Assembly (NCBI GenBank): GCA_024280945.1
Contig: JAMXLO010000116.1
Span: 48,948-112,947 of the forward strand
Length of the DNA stretch: 64,000 bases
Source: Acetobacteraceae bacterium
GTDB taxonomy: Bacteria; Pseudomonadota; Alphaproteobacteria; Acetobacterales; Acetobacteraceae
Direction: 5' to 3'
Translations under genes and position numbers: made by a program
The notes under the pieces: generated by a model
Told to the model about the DNA's origin: nothing
The model's database searches: none
What the model saw: only the letters and a program-made list of their open reading frames with translations
In this document: piece after piece, positions 61,436 through 64,000 of the stretch
Position numbering within the stretch: position 1 is the first letter of the stretch
How the letters are laid out: every line of letters begins with the position of its first letter

Positions 61436-61485
61436 AGCGCGTGATGACCGAAGGCGGAATCCGCCGGAGGTCTGAATCACGCGCT
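61436..61485. repeat. Palindromic repeat, copy 2
   Basis: AGCGCGTGAT (ending at 61445) and ATCACGCGCT (61476-61485) are inverted arms around a centre that shares GCGGAATC and CTGA with the copy at 55885-55936. It lies in the promoter gap between the SDR and enoyl-CoA hydratase genes. The left boundary is known to within a base or two. Confidence 0.6.
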
Positions 61486-61516
61486 CTGACCAAGGTATGC
61501 AGCAAAGGGGCGGGAA

Positions 61517-62314
61517 ATGAGCGAGGAGCTGCTGTATCGGCTGGAGAACCGGGTCGCAGTGCTGACCTTGAACCGGCCGGAGCGGCTGAACGCGCTGACC
61601 AGGGACATGATGCGGGCTCTGCTGGCGCGTCTGTCGGACTGCGCGATCGATGATGCCGTGGGCTGCGTCGTGCTGACCGGCGCAGGCGGGGCGTTCTGCT
61701 CGGGTGGCGATGTGCGCGTGCAGGCGAAGGTGGCGGCAGAGGGAACGGTGGAGACGCCGGAGCAGCGGACCGATCTCTTGCGCACATCGATGGACGCATC
61801 GCGCCTGCTGCATGAGATGCCGAAGCCGACGATAGCGATGGTCAATGGAGTCGCGGCAGGTGCGGGCCTGTCGCTGGCCCTCGCCTGCGATCTTCGGATC
61901 GCCGGACGCAGTGCGCGAATGACCACCGCATTCGCCAAGGTGGGATTGTCAGGCGATTACGGCGGCACCTGGTTTCTCACGCAACTGGTTGGCACCGCCA
62001 AGGCGCGCGAACTGTATTTTCTGTCCGAGGTGTTGGATGCGGCGCGGATCGAGGCACTGGGACTGGCCAACAGAGTGGTCGCCGATGCCGAGTTGGCGGC
62101 GGAGACGATGGCGCTGGCCGAGAGACTGGGCAATGGCCCGAGCGTGGCGCTGCGCTACATGAAGCGGAATCTGAACGTGGCGGAAGCCGCAACGCTGGCC
62201 GCAGGGCTGGACAGCGAGGCTTACGGCATGCTGCGGGCGCGGGCGAGCGAGGACCACAAGGAGGCGGCGCGCGCCTTTGTCGAGAAGCGCGCGCCGGTGT
62301 TTCGCGGGCGTTGA
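61517..62314 (+). CDS. Enoyl-CoA hydratase/isomerase family protein
   Basis: 265 residues, crotonase fold. Segments: VAVLTLNRPERLNALTRDMM, the oxyanion hole part GAGGAFCSGGDVR, IAMVNGVAAGAGLSLALACD and AFAKVGLSGDYGGTWFLTQL. One of the usual catalytic glutamates (the EP of GAGL(S)E) is replaced in GAGLSLAL and the second site reads GDYGG, so the exact reaction is uncertain. It could act in fatty-acid or aromatic-acid degradation. Confidence 0.88.
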   Translation: MSEELLYRLENRVAVLTLNRPERLNALTRDMMRALLARLSDCAIDDAVGCVVLTGAGGAFCSGGDVRVQAKVAAEGTVETPEQRTDLLRTSMDASRLLHEMPKPTIAMVNGVAAGAGLSLALACDLRIAGRSARMTTAFAKVGLSGDYGGTWFLTQLVGTAKARELYFLSEVLDAARIEALGLANRVVADAELAAETMALAERLGNGPSVALRYMKRNLNVAEAATLAAGLDSEAYGMLRARASEDHKEAARAFVEKRAPVFRGR

Positions 62315-62369
62315 CAGACCAGCGCGTAGGAAATACTACCCGAGAGTAACTACAGCGGATCTACCAACA

Positions 62370-64000
62370 ATGGCCGAAGCCAGCTCGCCTGCCGTGTTCG
62401 ATGTCGCCATCGTCGGTGCTGGCTTCGCCGGCATGTACATGCTGCACCGGTTGCGTGGGCTCGGCATGTCGGCACGCGTGTTCGAGGCGGGCAGCGGGGT
62501 CGGCGGCACCTGGTACTGGAACCGCTATCCCGGCGCGCGCTGCGACGTGGAGAGCATGCAATATTCCTACTCGTTCTCTCGCGAATTGCAGGACGAATGG
62601 CGGTGGAGCGAGCTGTTTGCCTCGCAACCGGAGATCCTGCGCTATGCCAACCACGTGGCCGATCGGCTCGATCTGCGGCGCGACATCCAATTCGACACGC
62701 GGGTCACCGAAGCGCAGTTCGACCGCACGATGCATCGCTGGACCATCCGAACCGACCGCGGCGACGAGGTATCGGCGCGATACTGCGTGATGGCGATCGG
62801 CTGCCTGTCGGCGGCGCGGGTGCCAGACTTCCCCGGCATCGAGCGCTTTGCCGGCGCGACGTATCACACCGGGCATTGGCCACATGACGGTGTCGATTTC
62901 ACTGGTCTGCGCGTCGGCGTAATCGGCACCGGGTCGTCGGCGATCCAGGCGGTGCCGGTGATCGCACAGCAGGCCGCGCATCTGTTTGTGTTCCAGCGCA
63001 CACCGAATTTCAGCATACCGTCGCGCAATGGGCCGATGTCGGACGAGTATGCGCAGTCGTGGAAGTGCGATTACCCCGCACTGCGCGAAAAGGCGCGACA
63101 TATGCGCACCGGCGTTCTGAACAACCCGAACGACATCTCGGCATTGGAGGTGTCGGAGCAGGAGCGTCGGCGAATCTATGAAGAGCGCTGGGCAGCCGGC
63201 GGGACGAACTTCATGGCCGCGTTCAACGATCTGATCGTCGATCAGCAGGCGAACGACACGGCGGCAGAGTTCGTGCGCGACAAGATCCGCGAGACCGTGC
63301 GCGACCAGGCTGTCGCCGAGCTATTGGCGCCGAAGAACCACCCGATCGGGACCAAGCGGATCTGTGTCGATACCGACTACTACGCGACGTTCAATCGGCC
63401 GAACGTCACGCTGATCGATGTGCGCCGCGCGCCGATCAGCCGGATCACCGCGGCCGGCGTGCGTGCAGGCGATGCCGAGTACGAGCTGGATGCGATCGTG
63501 TTCGCCACCGGGTTCGATGCGATGACCGGGGCGCTGCTGAACATCGACATTCGCAGTGACGGCACGACGCTCCGGCAGAAATGGGAGGCAGGGCCGCGCA
63601 CCTACCTTGGGCTGATGACGGCTGGCTTCCCGAACATGTTCATGATCACCGGGCCAGGCAGCCCGTCGGTGCTCAGCAACATGATGGTGTCGATCGAACA
63701 GCATGTGGACTGGATCGCGGATTGCATGGCGTATCTGCGCACGCATGGCGCTGATTGCATCGAGGCGACGCAGGATGCCGAAGATGCCTGGGTGCTGCAT
63801 GGCAACGAGGTCGCGCACAAGACGCTGTACCCGCTGGCGAACTCCTGGTACATGGGGGTCAACATTCCAGGCAAGCCGCAGGTGTTCATGCCGTATATCG
63901 GCGGCGTCGGCACCTACCGCGACATCTGCAACGAGATTGCGGCCGACGGGTACCGCGGCTTCGCGCTGTCCGCGCGCTTGCAGACGCTGGCAGCGGAGTA
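62370..64000 (+). CDS. Baeyer-Villiger-type FAD-dependent monooxygenase
   Basis: 543 codons are open to the window edge; the last two bases are TA, so the stop probably follows immediately and the protein is essentially complete. The FAD motif is VAIVGAGFAGMY, the type I fingerprint FAGATYHTGHW fits F-x-G-x3-H-x3-W, and the NADPH motif is VGVIGTGSSAIQ. GTWYWNRYPGARCDVESMQY is characteristic. The enzyme inserts oxygen beside a ketone using FAD and NADPH. No signal peptide. Confidence 0.94.
   Translation, partial: MAEASSPAVFDVAIVGAGFAGMYMLHRLRGLGMSARVFEAGSGVGGTWYWNRYPGARCDVESMQYSYSFSRELQDEWRWSELFASQPEILRYANHVADRLDLRRDIQFDTRVTEAQFDRTMHRWTIRTDRGDEVSARYCVMAIGCLSAARVPDFPGIERFAGATYHTGHWPHDGVDFTGLRVGVIGTGSSAIQAVPVIAQQAAHLFVFQRTPNFSIPSRNGPMSDEYAQSWKCDYPALREKARHMRTGVLNNPNDISALEVSEQERRRIYEERWAAGGTNFMAAFNDLIVDQQANDTAAEFVRDKIRETVRDQAVAELLAPKNHPIGTKRICVDTDYYATFNRPNVTLIDVRRAPISRITAAGVRAGDAEYELDAIVFATGFDAMTGALLNIDIRSDGTTLRQKWEAGPRTYLGLMTAGFPNMFMITGPGSPSVLSNMMVSIEQHVDWIADCMAYLRTHGADCIEATQDAEDAWVLHGNEVAHKTLYPLANSWYMGVNIPGKPQVFMPYIGGVGTYRDICNEIAADGYRGFALSARLQTLAAE

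Overview
The window is high-GC chromosomal DNA of an alphaproteobacterium, most likely in or near the Acetobacteraceae (Rhodospirillales). The reasons are a BamF-like DUF3035 lipoprotein next to lspA, a class II DAHP synthase, the leuA and prfA settings, many GTG/TTG starts and 4-bp stop/start overlaps, and several families of palindromic intergenic repeats. There is no rRNA, tRNA, CRISPR array or transposase that I can see. This is a reading by eye; no homology search was run.

Layout. 0-9 kb: tail of an L,D-transpeptidase, ileS, lspA, a BamF-like lipoprotein, a hypothetical, ggt and mutL, then a cluster of DnaA-box-like sites between convergent genes. 9-15 kb: small unknown genes, a fumarylacetoacetate-hydrolase-family protein, msrB, an enolase-superfamily enzyme, and class II DAHP synthase behind an aromatic-rich leader peptide and terminator. 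15-22 kb: thioesterase, DUF1028, EamA transporter, esterase, split aconitase X, ppx-rlmE. 22-31 kb: small ORFs (one frameshifted by a 16-bp duplication), VOC and 3-hydroxyisobutyrate-dehydrogenase-like enzymes, two receiver-only response regulators, a divergent Ner-like/S24-repressor pair, mreB, lipoproteins, OmpA-like protein, rmuC, and a vapBC pair whose toxin is cut off by a repeat. 31-36 kb: hisS-prfA, secreted unknowns, HAD hydrolase. 36-47 kb: sulfatase plus its formylglycine-generating partner, a hydrolase, a YghU-like GST, leuA with a leucine-rich leader, and the sulfate transporter sbp-cysT-cysW-cysA. 47-58 kb: DUF1203, alkB, a 147-bp palindromic element, a Rieske fusion protein with a SufR-like regulator, D-2-hydroxyacid dehydrogenase, a triple-RidA protein, an O-antigen-polymerase-like membrane protein and alanine racemase. 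58-60.5 kb: a small AT-richer polymorphic-toxin island. 60.6-64 kb: SDR, enoyl-CoA hydratase and a Baeyer-Villiger monooxygenase.

The strongest candidate for something undescribed is the island at 58.0-60.4 kb. A 424-residue protein has an unrecognised N-terminal module and a C-terminus resembling polymorphic toxin type 44. It is followed by a membrane-anchored small protein and a CdiI-like small protein, then a second, truncated copy of the same N-terminal module. The duplicated module looks like a trafficking or recombination platform for swapping toxin tips. Palindromes of one repeat family lie on both sides (55.9 and 61.4 kb).

Two amino-acid biosynthesis genes (DAHP synthase, leuA) carry readable attenuation-type leaders. 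Sulfur scavenging is a theme of 36-46 kb: sulfatase, its maturation enzyme and the sulfate importer.
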